From positions 1-64,000 of the forward strand of contig JANYCN010000021.1 of the NCBI GenBank assembly GCA_025360225.1: a stretch of 64,000 bases of DNA, in the 5' to 3' direction. Below, one piece after another: positions 16,426 to 25,256 of the stretch (positions within the stretch are counted from its first letter, which is position 1; the number at the start of each line of letters is the position of its first letter). This stretch comes from Actinomycetes bacterium. Lineage in GTDB: Bacteria; Actinomycetota; Thermoleophilia; Gaiellales; F1-60-MAGs149. Under the pieces are notes generated by a model that saw only the letters and a list, made by a program, of their open reading frames with translations, was not told the DNA's origin and made no database searches. The translations under genes and the position numbers were made by a program.

Positions 16426-19012
16426 CCCGGAGCGCGGCCTGCGCCGCCGCGAGGCGCGCGATCGGCACTCGGTACGGCGAGCAGGAGACGTAGTCGAGGC
16501 CGGCCTCGTGGAAGAAGGCGATCGAGGCTGGATCGCCACCGTGCTCGCCACACACGCCGCACCTCAGCGCGGACCGGGCTCGACGACCTCCCTCGAGTCC
16601 GAGCCGTACGAGGGCGCCGACACCGTCGACGTCGATCGTCGAGAAGGGGTTCGCCGGAACGATCCCGTCCTGGACGTACGCGGCGAGGAAGGCGCCCTCG
16701 GCGTCGTCGCGAGACACGCCGAGCGTTGTCTGGGTGAGGTCGTTCGTGCCGAAGCTGAAGAAGTCAGCCGCCGGCGCGATCTGGTCGGCGCACACGGCGG
16801 CGCGCGGAAGCTCGATCATCGTCCCGATCGGCACCGCGATGCGCTCGTCGACGACGCCCGTCACGAGGTCGCGCATCCGTACGAGCTCCTCCGCGAACCC
16901 GACGAGGGGGACCAGGATCTCCGGCTGCGGATCACCGCCACGGGCGCGCACGGCAACCGTCGCGTCGACGATCGCGCGCACCTGCATCGCGTAGATCTCC
17001 GGGTAGAGCAGGCCGAGACGACACCCACGAGTGCCAAGCATCGGGTTCGACTCTCGCAGCCGGCGGACGCGCCCGAGCAGACGCTCGGCACGCACCAGCT
17101 CCGCTGATGGGCCACCGTGCTGAAGGCGCTCGACGAGCAGGGACTGCTCGACGAGGTCGGGAAGAAACTCGTGCAGCGGCGGGTCGAGCAGCCTGATCGT
17201 CACCGGCAGGCCCGACATCGCCGTGAGGATCGCGATGAAGTCGTCGCGCTGCATCGGTTCAAGGCGGGCGAGCGCGCGTTCGCGCTCGCGGACATCGGCC
17301 GCGAGGATCATCTCCCGCACCACCGGCAACCGGTCGTCCGCCATGAACATGTGCTCGGTGCGGCACAGGCCGATCCCCTCGGCGCCGAGCCGCCGCGCGA
17401 TCACCGCGTCGGCCGGCGTGTCGGCGTTCGCGCGCACGCCGAGGATGCGGGCGCCGTCGGCCCAACGACAGAGCGTCTCGAGGTCCTCGTTGACGGTGGC
17501 CGGGGCAAGGGCGAGCGCACCGACGAAGACCTCGCCGGTCGCGCCATCGAGCGTGACGATGTCAGCCTCGGTCAGGACGCGGCCGGCCAGCACGATCGTG
17601 CGGGCATCGAGGTCGATCTGCAGATCCTCGAGGCCGGCGACGCACGGCTTCCCCATGCCGCGAGCGACGACCGCCGCATGGCTCGTCATGCCACCGTGCG
17701 CCGTCAGCACGCCCTGAGCGGCGATCACGCCACCGATGTCGTCCGGCGTCGTCTCCCAACGAACGAGGACGACCGCCTCGCCTGCTCGCGCCCGCCGCAC
17801 GGCGTCATCGGCGTCGAGCGAGACCGCGCCAACCGCTGCGCCCGGCGAGGCGTTCAACCCCACGGCGAGCGCCGCCCCGCGCGACGCATCGTCGATGCGC
17901 GGGTGCAGCAGGTGGTCGAGCTGCCCCGGATCGACGCGCAGGATCGCCTCCTCGCGTGTGATCGTCCCCTCCTCAGCCAGCTCGCGCGCGATCCGCGTCG
18001 CCGCCTGCGCCGTTCGCTTCGCTGACCGCGTCTGCAGCAGGAACAGACGGCCCCGCTCGATCGTGAACTCGATGTCCTGGACGTCGCGGTAGTGGCGTTC
18101 AAGTGCACGCATCGTTCCGTGCAGTTGGGCAAACGCCTCCGGAAGCACCCCCGAAAGCGCGGCGAGCGGCTGTGGCGTCCGGGTGCCGGCGACGACGTCC
18201 TCGCCCTGCGCCTTGGGCAGGAACTCGCCGTACAGCTCGTTCGCACCGGTCGCCGGGTTGCGGGTGAACGCGACGCCGGTCGCGCTCCTGTCGCCGAGGT
18301 TGCCGAACACCATCTGCTGCACGGTGACGGCGGTGCCGAGGTCGTCAGCGATGCCGTGAGCGCGCCGGTAGACCCGCGCTCGCGGGTTCTGCCACGAGCG
18401 GAAGACCGCATCGATGGCGCGACGAAGCTGCTCGTAGGGGTCCGTCGGTGTCATCGACTCGGCACGGAAGGCATCGACGACGGCGCGCAGGTCGGCGGCG
18501 GTCAGATCGGTGTCGAGGCGCGCGCCACGGTCGAGCTTCGAGCGAGAGATGATCCGCTCGAACACGTCAGCAGGCACGCCATCGACGACCTCACCGAACA
18601 TCTGTAAGAACCGACGGCAGGAGTCCCACGCGAACCGCTCGTCGCCCGACTCGGCCGCCAGCGCGACGGCGACAGGCTCGGACATGCCGAGGTTGAGGAT
18701 CGAGTCCATCATCCCCGGCATCGAGACGACAGCACCGGAGCGCACCGCCACGAGGAGCGGCCGATCGCCGGCGCCGAGACGTCGTCCGGTGCGTCTCTCG
18801 AGCGCGGCGACGTGGTCGCAGACCTCCTCCCACAGCCCGTCAGGCCACGTGCCGTCGGCGCGCATCGCCTCGACGCACGCCTTGGTCGTCACGGTGAAGC
18901 CATCCGGCACCGGAACTCCGAGGGCGACCATCTCGGCAAGGCCTGTCCCTTTCCCGCCGAGCAACGCGCGCATGTCGGACGATCCTTCGGCGAGGTCGTA
19001 GACGCGTCGCAC
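16409..19012 (-). CDS. ppdK: Pyruvate, phosphate dikinase
   Basis: LLGGKGTGLAEMVALGVPVPDGFTVTTKAC...VRSGAVVSMPGMMDSILNLG...GGMTSHAAVVARGMGKPCVAG...GLCRTEHMF...FFSFGTNDLTQTTLGVSRDDAEGAFL. Confidence 0.96.
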   Translation of the reverse strand: MRRVYDLAEGSSDMRALLGGKGTGLAEMVALGVPVPDGFTVTTKACVEAMRADGTWPDGLWEEVCDHVAALERRTGRRLGAGDRPLLVAVRSGAVVSMPGMMDSILNLGMSEPVAVALAAESGDERFAWDSCRRFLQMFGEVVDGVPADVFERIISRSKLDRGARLDTDLTAADLRAVVDAFRAESMTPTDPYEQLRRAIDAVFRSWQNPRARVYRRAHGIADDLGTAVTVQQMVFGNLGDRSATGVAFTRNPATGANELYGEFLPKAQGEDVVAGTRTPQPLAALSGVLPEAFAQLHGTMRALERHYRDVQDIEFTIERGRLFLLQTRSAKRTAQAATRIARELAEEGTITREEAILRVDPGQLDHLLHPRIDDASRGAALAVGLNASPGAAVGAVSLDADDAVRRARAGEAVVLVRWETTPDDIGGVIAAQGVLTAHGGMTSHAAVVARGMGKPCVAGLEDLQIDLDARTIVLAGRVLTEADIVTLDGATGEVFVGALALAPATVNEDLETLCRWADGARILGVRANADTPADAVIARRLGAEGIGLCRTEHMFMADDRLPVVREMILAADVRERERALARLEPMQRDDFIAILTAMSGLPVTIRLLDPPLHEFLPDLVEQSLLVERLQHGGPSAELVRAERLLGRVRRLRESNPMLGTRGCRLGLLYPEIYAMQVRAIVDATVAVRARGGDPQPEILVPLVGFAEELVRMRDLVTGVVDERIAVPIGTMIELPRAAVCADQIAPAADFFSFGTNDLTQTTLGVSRDDAEGAFLAAYVQDGIVPANPFSTIDVDGVGALVRLGLEGGRRARSALRCGVCGEHGGDPASIAFFHEAGLDYVSCSPYRVPIARLAAAQAALRATARP

Positions 19013-19048
19013 GTCCGTATCGTACGCCGGCCGATCCCGGCGCGACGA

Positions 19049-19882
19049 TCAGCTCGCGCGGCGCTCCTCGACCAGGTCGATGACGCGGTTCGCCGACTCC
19101 TCGACGGCGATGTTCGTCACATCGATCACAGGACAGCCAATGCGCCGCTGCACCGCGGCGGCCTCCTCGATCTCCTCGAAGATACGGTTCAGCTCGGCGT
19201 ACCCGTCGCGGGCGCCGACCGAGCCGATCGCACGGACGCGGCGGCCACGGATCTTCGCCAGCCGCTCGGGATCGATCGTGAGCCCGACGACCTTCGCGCT
19301 GTCGATACGAAACAACGCCGCCGGCGGCTGGATGCCGCGCACCAGGGGGACGTTCGCGGTCTTGTAGCCGAGGTAGCCGAGGTACATCGAGAGCGGCGTC
19401 TTGCCGGTGCGTGAGACGCCGATCAGCACGACCTCGGCCTCCTCCAAGCCCTCGCCGGCAAGCCCGTCGTCGTGCTTGACGGCGAACTCCATCGCTGCGA
19501 TGCGCTTGAAGTAGTCGGGATCGAAGGCGAGCGGGCGTCCCGGGATCAGCTCGGCCTCGTCGCCAGACGCGTGCTGGAGCGCCTCGAGCGGCGGCCCGAG
19601 CAGGTCGCAGTGCGGGATGCCAGCACGTTGGCAACGCTCGATCGTGATCGCCCGCAACTCACGGTCGATCAGCGTGAAGAACACCGCGACGCCACCGGCC
19701 ATCCCGACCCGCTCAAACGCCCGCGCGAGCCCGTCGACGGTGGTGACGCGAGGGTGGCGGACGAGGGTCGTCGGATGCTTCGAGAACTGGGCCTGGGCCG
19801 CGCGAGCGACGCGAGCAGCGGTGTCGCCCGTCGAGTCGGAGATCAGGTGGATGGCGATCGGATCGGTGGTTGGCACCTGCAC
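19049..19882 (-). CDS. PPDK/PEP synthase regulatory protein (DUF299 kinase-pyrophosphorylase)
   Basis: IHLISDSTGDTAARVARAA...AVKHDDGLAGEGLEEAEVVLIGVSRTGKTPLSMYLGYLGYKTANVPLV. Confidence 0.93.
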   Translation of the reverse strand: MQVPTTDPIAIHLISDSTGDTAARVARAAQAQFSKHPTTLVRHPRVTTVDGLARAFERVGMAGGVAVFFTLIDRELRAITIERCQRAGIPHCDLLGPPLEALQHASGDEAELIPGRPLAFDPDYFKRIAAMEFAVKHDDGLAGEGLEEAEVVLIGVSRTGKTPLSMYLGYLGYKTANVPLVRGIQPPAALFRIDSAKVVGLTIDPERLAKIRGRRVRAIGSVGARDGYAELNRIFEEIEEAAAVQRRIGCPVIDVTNIAVEESANRVIDLVEERRAS

Positions 19883-19908
19883 ATTCTCGCCGATCTACGC
19901 TGCAGGTG

Positions 19909-21237
19909 ATGAACGACCTGACAATGGACAAGATCGTCTCGCTCTGCAAGCGCCGCGGCTTCGTGTTTCCCTCGTCCGAGATCTACGGCGGGCTCGGCTC
20001 GACGTACGACTACGGCCATTACGGCGTCCTCCTGAAGACGAACGTGAAGAACGCCTGGTGGCAGGCAATGCTCGGGCGCGACGACATCGTTGCGCTCGAC
20101 TCGGCGATCCTCCAGCACCCGCGGGTCTGGGAGGCATCCGGTCACGTCGGCGGCTTCAGCGATCCGATGGTCGACTGCCGCACGTGCAAGGCGCGTTTTC
20201 GCGCCGATCACATCGAGTCGATGGCGTGCGGTCGCAAGCCGTCCCGCAAGCCCGGCGAGGGCGGCGAGTGCGACCTCACCGAGGCGCGCCAGTTCAACCT
20301 GATGTTCAAGACGACGATCGGCCCTGTCGAGGAGACCGGATCGACGGTGTACCTGCGTCCCGAAACCGCGCAGGGGATCTTCATCAACTTCAAGAACGTC
20401 CTGCAGTTCTCGCGCAAGAAGCCTCCCTTCGGGATCGCCCAGGTCGGCAAGTCGTTCCGCAACGAGATCACGCCCGGCAACTTCGTGTTCCGCACGCGCG
20501 AGTTCGAGCAGATGGAGATGGAGTTCTTCGTGCCACCCGCGGAGGCCGGACGGTGGTTCGAGCACTGGGTTGCCGAGCGCTACCGGTGGTACACCGACCT
20601 CGGGATCCGCGCCGAGAACCTGGTCGTGCGCGCACACGGAGCGGACGAGCTGTCGCACTACTCGAGCGGCACGAGCGACCTCGAGTACCGCTACCCGATC
20701 GGCTGGTCTGAGCTTGAGGGGATCGCGAACCGCGGCGACTTCGACCTGAAGGCGCACGCGACCGCAAGCGGCGAGAAGCTCGAGTACGTCGACACCGCGA
20801 CCGGCGAGCGGTACGTGCCGCACGTGATCGAGCCCGCGGCGGGGGTCGATCGCGCGACGCTCGCGTTCCTGTGCGACGCCTACGCGGAGGAGGAGGTCGC
20901 GGACGGCGTCCGCGTCGTCCTGCGGCTCCATCCGCGGCTCGCCCCGGTGAAGGTCGCGGTGCTGCCGCTCGTCAAGAAGGACGGCCAGCCGGAGGTCGCG
21001 CGCGCGCTCTACGACACGCTGCGGAGCCGGATGCAGGCCGAGTACGACGAGGGCGGCTCGGTCGGGAAGCGCTACCGGCGCCAGGACGAGATCGGGACGC
21101 CCTGGTGCGTGACGATCGACCACCAGTCGCTCGAGGACGGCACGGCGACGCTCCGCGACCGTGACACGCTCGAGCAGGTGCGGGTCGCGATCGCCGACAT
21201 CCCCGCCATGCTCACGGAGCGCCTCGCGGCCCGATGA
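19909..21237 (+). CDS. glyS: Glycyl-tRNA synthetase (single-chain)
   Basis: SLCKRRGFVFPSSEIYGGLGSTYDYGHYGVLLKTNVKNAWW...YLRPETAQGIFINFKNVLQFSRKKPPFGIAQVGKSFRNEITPGNFVFRTREFEQMEMEFF. Confidence 0.96.
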   Translation: MNDLTMDKIVSLCKRRGFVFPSSEIYGGLGSTYDYGHYGVLLKTNVKNAWWQAMLGRDDIVALDSAILQHPRVWEASGHVGGFSDPMVDCRTCKARFRADHIESMACGRKPSRKPGEGGECDLTEARQFNLMFKTTIGPVEETGSTVYLRPETAQGIFINFKNVLQFSRKKPPFGIAQVGKSFRNEITPGNFVFRTREFEQMEMEFFVPPAEAGRWFEHWVAERYRWYTDLGIRAENLVVRAHGADELSHYSSGTSDLEYRYPIGWSELEGIANRGDFDLKAHATASGEKLEYVDTATGERYVPHVIEPAAGVDRATLAFLCDAYAEEEVADGVRVVLRLHPRLAPVKVAVLPLVKKDGQPEVARALYDTLRSRMQAEYDEGGSVGKRYRRQDEIGTPWCVTIDHQSLEDGTATLRDRDTLEQVRVAIADIPAMLTERLAAR

Positions 21238-22286
21238 TTCCAGTCGAGCACGCGTACGCGCTCGCCCCGTCCGTCCCACCGTTTCACCTGCGCCGCGTCA
21301 CGGCGCTCGATGCAGCGCGCGGCCCGGTGTTCCTCGCCGCGCCGCGCGGAGACGAGCGGCTGTTCGTCGTCGAGCAGCAGGGCCGGATCCTGGTGCTGTC
21401 GGGCGGTCGTCTGACGACGTTCCTCGACCTCACGAGCGACGTGCAGCTCGGCGGTGAGCAGGGCCTCCTCTCCGTCGCGTTCCATCCGCGGTTTGCCGAG
21501 AACCACCGGCTGTTCGTGTACTACACGGCCCGGCGCACCGGTGCGATCGTCGTCGACGAGCTCGTCGCGAACGGTGACACCGTTGACCTCTCCACGCGAC
21601 GACGGTGGCTCGTGATCCCGCACGCCGACGCGGCGAACCACGACGGTGGGCAGCTGCAGTTCGGCCCCGACGGAAGGCTGTGGCTCGGCACGGGTGACGG
21701 CGGCCTCGCCGGCGACGTGCTCGGACACGCACAGGACCGCCGCTCGCTGCTCGGGAAGATCCTCCGCCTCAACGTCGACACCCGTGCCACGGCGCCGGTC
21801 ACGTGGGCGATCGGCGCGCGCAACCCGTGGCGGTTCTCGTTCGACCGGGCCACCGGCACGCTGTGGATCGCCGACGTCGGCCAGAACGCCTGGGAGGAGA
21901 TCGACCGGCTCGACCCGCGCCGGCCAGGGCTCGTGAACCTCGGTTGGGGGCGCTACGAAGGACGACACCTCTACAACCGCCGGCGACGGCTCGGCGGTGG
22001 ACGTCTGACGTGGCCCGTCGCCGAGGTTGCCCACCCCCACTCCGAGGCGATCATCGGCGGCTACGTGTACCGCGGCTCGGTGAAGGCGCTCGCCGGCTGG
22101 TACCTGTACAGCGACAACCAGCCAGGCGATGGCAACGGCCCGTGGCTACGTGGGATGCGCGCGGCGACACACGAGATGTGGGAACGCCACGCGGGCATCC
22201 CGGTCGGCGTGACGTCGTTCGGCGAGGACGGCAGCGGCGAGGTCTACCTCGTCAGCACCTCAGGGATCTTTCAGTTCGTTCCCTGA
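21234..22286 (+). CDS. PQQ-dependent sugar dehydrogenase / GSDH beta-propeller family
   Basis: RLFVVEQQGRILVL...FLDLTSDVQLGGEQGLLSVAFHPRFAENHRLFVYYT...ADAANHDGGQLQFGPDGRLWLGTGDGG...WAIGARNPWRFSFDRATGTLWIADVGQNAWEEID. Confidence 0.88.
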   Translation: MIPVEHAYALAPSVPPFHLRRVTALDAARGPVFLAAPRGDERLFVVEQQGRILVLSGGRLTTFLDLTSDVQLGGEQGLLSVAFHPRFAENHRLFVYYTARRTGAIVVDELVANGDTVDLSTRRRWLVIPHADAANHDGGQLQFGPDGRLWLGTGDGGLAGDVLGHAQDRRSLLGKILRLNVDTRATAPVTWAIGARNPWRFSFDRATGTLWIADVGQNAWEEIDRLDPRRPGLVNLGWGRYEGRHLYNRRRRLGGGRLTWPVAEVAHPHSEAIIGGYVYRGSVKALAGWYLYSDNQPGDGNGPWLRGMRAATHEMWERHAGIPVGVTSFGEDGSGEVYLVSTSGIFQFVP

Positions 22287-22739
22287 TACCGGGCACCGCA
22301 CCAGCGGCGTTTCTCCACACGCCGGCGCCGGCGGCAGGGTCTCGAGGAACACACGTGGTGTGACGACCGGGGGATCGGGATCGACGAGATCGAGGAGGTG
22401 CCGGTCGCCCGACACGATCCACCTCGCGCCCGCGACACGGGCGAGGCTGACGAGGTAGTCGTCGCCGGGATCGGGCGTAAGACCAGGCGGTGGGGGCGGG
22501 TCGTCGCCGAGGACACCCTGGCGCATGAACGCCGCGTAGAGCTCGTGCACCTCGTCGGGCGAGATCTGGCTCTGGAGCTGCGGCCGCGCTGTGACGCGTT
22601 CGAGCTCGCCGAGCCAGAGAGGGGAGACGACGAGGTCGAGCCCGCCGTCCACCCAGCGGGAGACGACGACAGCCGGCGTGCCGCTCGGCGCGACGAGCGC
22701 GGAGATCACGACGCCTCCATCGACGACGACCCGGTGCAC
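22260..22739 (-). CDS. PIN-domain protein, putative toxin/RNase
   Basis: RVVVDGGVVISALVAPSGTPAVVV...DPGDDYLVSLARVAGARWIVSGDRHLLDL. Confidence 0.82.
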   Translation of the reverse strand: MHRVVVDGGVVISALVAPSGTPAVVVSRWVDGGLDLVVSPLWLGELERVTARPQLQSQISPDEVHELYAAFMRQGVLGDDPPPPPGLTPDPGDDYLVSLARVAGARWIVSGDRHLLDLVDPDPPVVTPRVFLETLPPAPACGETPLVRCPVSGNELKDP

Positions 22740-22825
22740 GGGTCAGCGCCGGTCGCGGCCGCGTTTGGCGCCGCGCCCGTATGGCGCGGCGCACCACGGC
22801 TCGTGGCCCGCTCGCTGGCGACCTC

Positions 22826-22853
22826 CAAGTGAACGGAACGCCCCGTTCACTTG
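22826..22853. promoter_or_regulatory. Perfect 11-bp inverted repeat between recO and PIN gene
   Basis: CAAGTGAACGG-aacgcc-CCGTTCACTTG. Confidence 0.6.
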
Positions 22854-22864
22854 AACGACCACCC

Positions 22865-23572
22865 CTACGCCAGCCCCCGTAACCGGTGGCCGGTGTGTTC
22901 GGCGTTGGTGTCGTCGACGATGCGTCGGAGCGGGCCGAGGACGGCGGGGTCGACGGGGCCGAGCTGGTCGAGCGGTGTCGCGAGCATGCGCGCGACGGTC
23001 GTGAGCGTCGCGTCGGTCACCGGGAAGCCCTGGCAGGTCGCACACACGGCGCCGCCGGCGCGGGCGGAGAAGCGAACGAGCGGCGGCGGGTTGCCGCACG
23101 AGGCGCAGACGTCGAGGCGTGGCGCCCAGCCAGCGAGCGCGATCAGCTTCAGGCAGAACGCGAGCGCCAGGGCAGGATCGGCGCCCGAGGGGCCGCCGAC
23201 GACGTCGAGGAACCGGACCAGCCCGTCGAAGAGGCGCTCGTCCGCCGCCTCCTCGGGGAACAGGCGCAGGACCGCCTCGATCCCGACCAGCGCAACCGCG
23301 AGCCGGTCGCCGTCGGCGCGGACGACGTCGTGGCTCGCGAGCAGGTCGGCGCCCGTGATCGTCACCATCTCCCCGGAGCCGCGGTGAAACAGCACGGCGA
23401 CGTGGGAGAGCGGCTCGAGGCGCCCACCAAGCTTCGAGCGCGTGCGGCGCGCGCCCTTCGCGATCGCGCTCACCCGTCCCCGGTCGCGGGTCAGAAGGTG
23501 CAGGATCCGGTCCGCCTCGCCGTAGCGCAGCGACCGCAGCACGATCGCCTCGCTGCGCAGCGTGCGGCTCAT
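22865..23572 (-). CDS. recO: DNA repair protein RecO
   Basis: EAIVLRSLRYGEADRILHLLTRDRGRVSAIAKGARRTRSKLGGRLEPLSHVAVLFHRG...LDVCASCG..CATCQGF. Confidence 0.92.
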   Translation of the reverse strand: MSRTLRSEAIVLRSLRYGEADRILHLLTRDRGRVSAIAKGARRTRSKLGGRLEPLSHVAVLFHRGSGEMVTITGADLLASHDVVRADGDRLAVALVGIEAVLRLFPEEAADERLFDGLVRFLDVVGGPSGADPALALAFCLKLIALAGWAPRLDVCASCGNPPPLVRFSARAGGAVCATCQGFPVTDATLTTVARMLATPLDQLGPVDPAVLGPLRRIVDDTNAEHTGHRLRGLA

Positions 23573-24429
23573 CGCAGCGCGACGGCGTCGCGGATCGCGT
23601 CGGCGGTGACCACGGCGGCCGCGGCCTCGAGCACCAACTGGGATGGTGGCTGGACGCGTCGCGTGGCGAGCGCGAAGGCCGTATCGCCGTCGAACATCGT
23701 CGCGGCAGGGCGCGTCGCCCGCGCGATCCCGGCATGCGCGGCGCGGGCGAGCCGGTGGCACGCGAGCTTGTCGACGTCGGCGTCCGTCAGGACGCAGACG
23801 AGGGTGGTCTGGGTGCCGGCGGGCGGCAGCTCGAAGGCCCCGTCGAGGATCGCCCGCTCGGTGCCGTCCGGGCGTCGCCCGGCGAGGATCGCCCCGTCGT
23901 CGCCGACGACATCCCCGAACGCGTTCGCGACCGCGATCGCGGCGATCCAGGCCCCTCCCGGTAGCTCGAGCTCGGCGTACCCGAGCCCGCCCCGCTCGCC
24001 ACCAGCCGTCGCACCTGTCCCGGCCCCGACGGCGCCGCCTGGAGGGACGCCCTCGATCGCCGCGTGGTACGCGGCCGCCCCGGCGGCAGCATCAGGCGCG
24101 ACCGGCGCGCCGACGAGGCGGTCGAAGATCACGGCGGCCGACACGATCGGGACGGGCCCTGCCGGTGTCGGGAACCCGATGCCGTCGTCCGCCAGGGCGC
24201 GCAACACGCCGTCGGCGGCTGCGAGGCCGAACGCGCTCCCGCCGGTGAGCACGATCGCGTCGATCCGGTCGACGGTCGCGACGGGGTCGAGCAGCGCGAG
24301 CTCGCGCGTGCCGGGTGCCAGCCCGCGCACCTCGGCGCTCGCGACGCTCCCGGGCGGCGGCACGATCACGGTGCAGCCCGTCATCCCGACGATGTCCGAC
24401 CAGTGCCCGACCCGGACGCCGGCGATCAA
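23569..24429 (-). CDS. P1 (S58) family peptidase
   Basis: VRVGHWSDIVGMTGCTVIVPPPG...LTGGSAFGLAAADGV...PAATMFDGDTAFALATRR; TTG start overlapping mutM stop. Confidence 0.85.
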   Translation of the reverse strand: MIAGVRVGHWSDIVGMTGCTVIVPPPGSVASAEVRGLAPGTRELALLDPVATVDRIDAIVLTGGSAFGLAAADGVLRALADDGIGFPTPAGPVPIVSAAVIFDRLVGAPVAPDAAAGAAAYHAAIEGVPPGGAVGAGTGATAGGERGGLGYAELELPGGAWIAAIAVANAFGDVVGDDGAILAGRRPDGTERAILDGAFELPPAGTQTTLVCVLTDADVDKLACHRLARAAHAGIARATRPAATMFDGDTAFALATRRVQPPSQLVLEAAAAVVTADAIRDAVALR

Positions 24430-25256
24430 CGCGGCTCCCGCTGGCAGCGCGGACAGACGTGCGTGCCGCGCTGCGCGACGCGGAGCTTGACGATCGCGCG
24501 GCCGCACAACGGGCAGGGCTCGCCGGTGCGATCGAACACCTGGAAGCGCTCCTGCATCGATCCGTAGCCGCCATCCGGCGTGCGGTAGTCCGAGATCGAC
24601 GCGCCCTGGGCAGCGATCCCGAGCTCGAGCACGTGGCGAACTGCCTCCGCGATCCGCCCCGCACCAGGACGGGAGATCGCGTCGGCAGGCGTTGCCGGGT
24701 GCACCCGCGCCCGGAACAGCGCCTCGTCCGCGTAGATGTTGCCGACGCCTGCGACGACGCGCTGGTCGAGCAGGAGCGCCTTCACGGCCGCGCGGCGCCC
24801 CCGGAACGAGCGGTGCAGGCTCGCGCCCGTGAAGTCCGCCGAGAGCGGCTCGACGCCGAGCCGCTCGTCCAGGAACGCGCTCGCCTCGAGGTCGCCCTCG
24901 AGCACCTGCCACGTGCCGAAGCGCCGCAGGTCGGTGTAGACGACCCGCGTCCCGTCGTCGAGCGCCAGCACCGCCCGGACGTGGCGCAGCCCGGCAGGGT
25001 CGACGCCGTGGAGGAGGTTCCCCGTCATCCGCAGGTGGACGGCGAGCGTCGCGCCGTCGCCGAGGCGGACCAACAGGTGCTTGCCGCGACGCTCGAGGCG
25101 GTCGATGCGCTCTCCGACCAGGCGCGCCTCGACCTGCGCCGGCACGTGTGGGCGGACGAGACGCGGGTCGTCGATCGTCGCCGCGGCGATCGTACGCCCG
25201 ACAACGTGCGGCGCGAGCCGCGTGCGGACGGTCTCGACCTCGGGCAGCTCGGGCAT
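24426..25256 (-). CDS. mutM: Formamidopyrimidine-DNA glycosylase
   Basis: MPELPEVETVRTRLAPHVVGR...VAGVGNIYADEALFRARVHP...C-terminal zinc finger CPLCGRAIVKLRVAQRGTHVCPRCQ. Confidence 0.96.
   Translation of the reverse strand: MPELPEVETVRTRLAPHVVGRTIAAATIDDPRLVRPHVPAQVEARLVGERIDRLERRGKHLLVRLGDGATLAVHLRMTGNLLHGVDPAGLRHVRAVLALDDGTRVVYTDLRRFGTWQVLEGDLEASAFLDERLGVEPLSADFTGASLHRSFRGRRAAVKALLLDQRVVAGVGNIYADEALFRARVHPATPADAISRPGAGRIAEAVRHVLELGIAAQGASISDYRTPDGGYGSMQERFQVFDRTGEPCPLCGRAIVKLRVAQRGTHVCPRCQREPR

Noticed and set aside
19843-21279. 478-aa minus ORF opposite glyS
   Set aside because: No domain-like pattern; fully antisense to a strongly conserved synthetase.
22743-23735. ORF reading upstream of the PIN gene as a possible antitoxin
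   Set aside because: The segment adjacent to the PIN start (VNGAFRSLGGRQRAGHEPWCAAPYGRGAKRGRDRR) has no antitoxin-like motif and most of the ORF is a shadow of recO.
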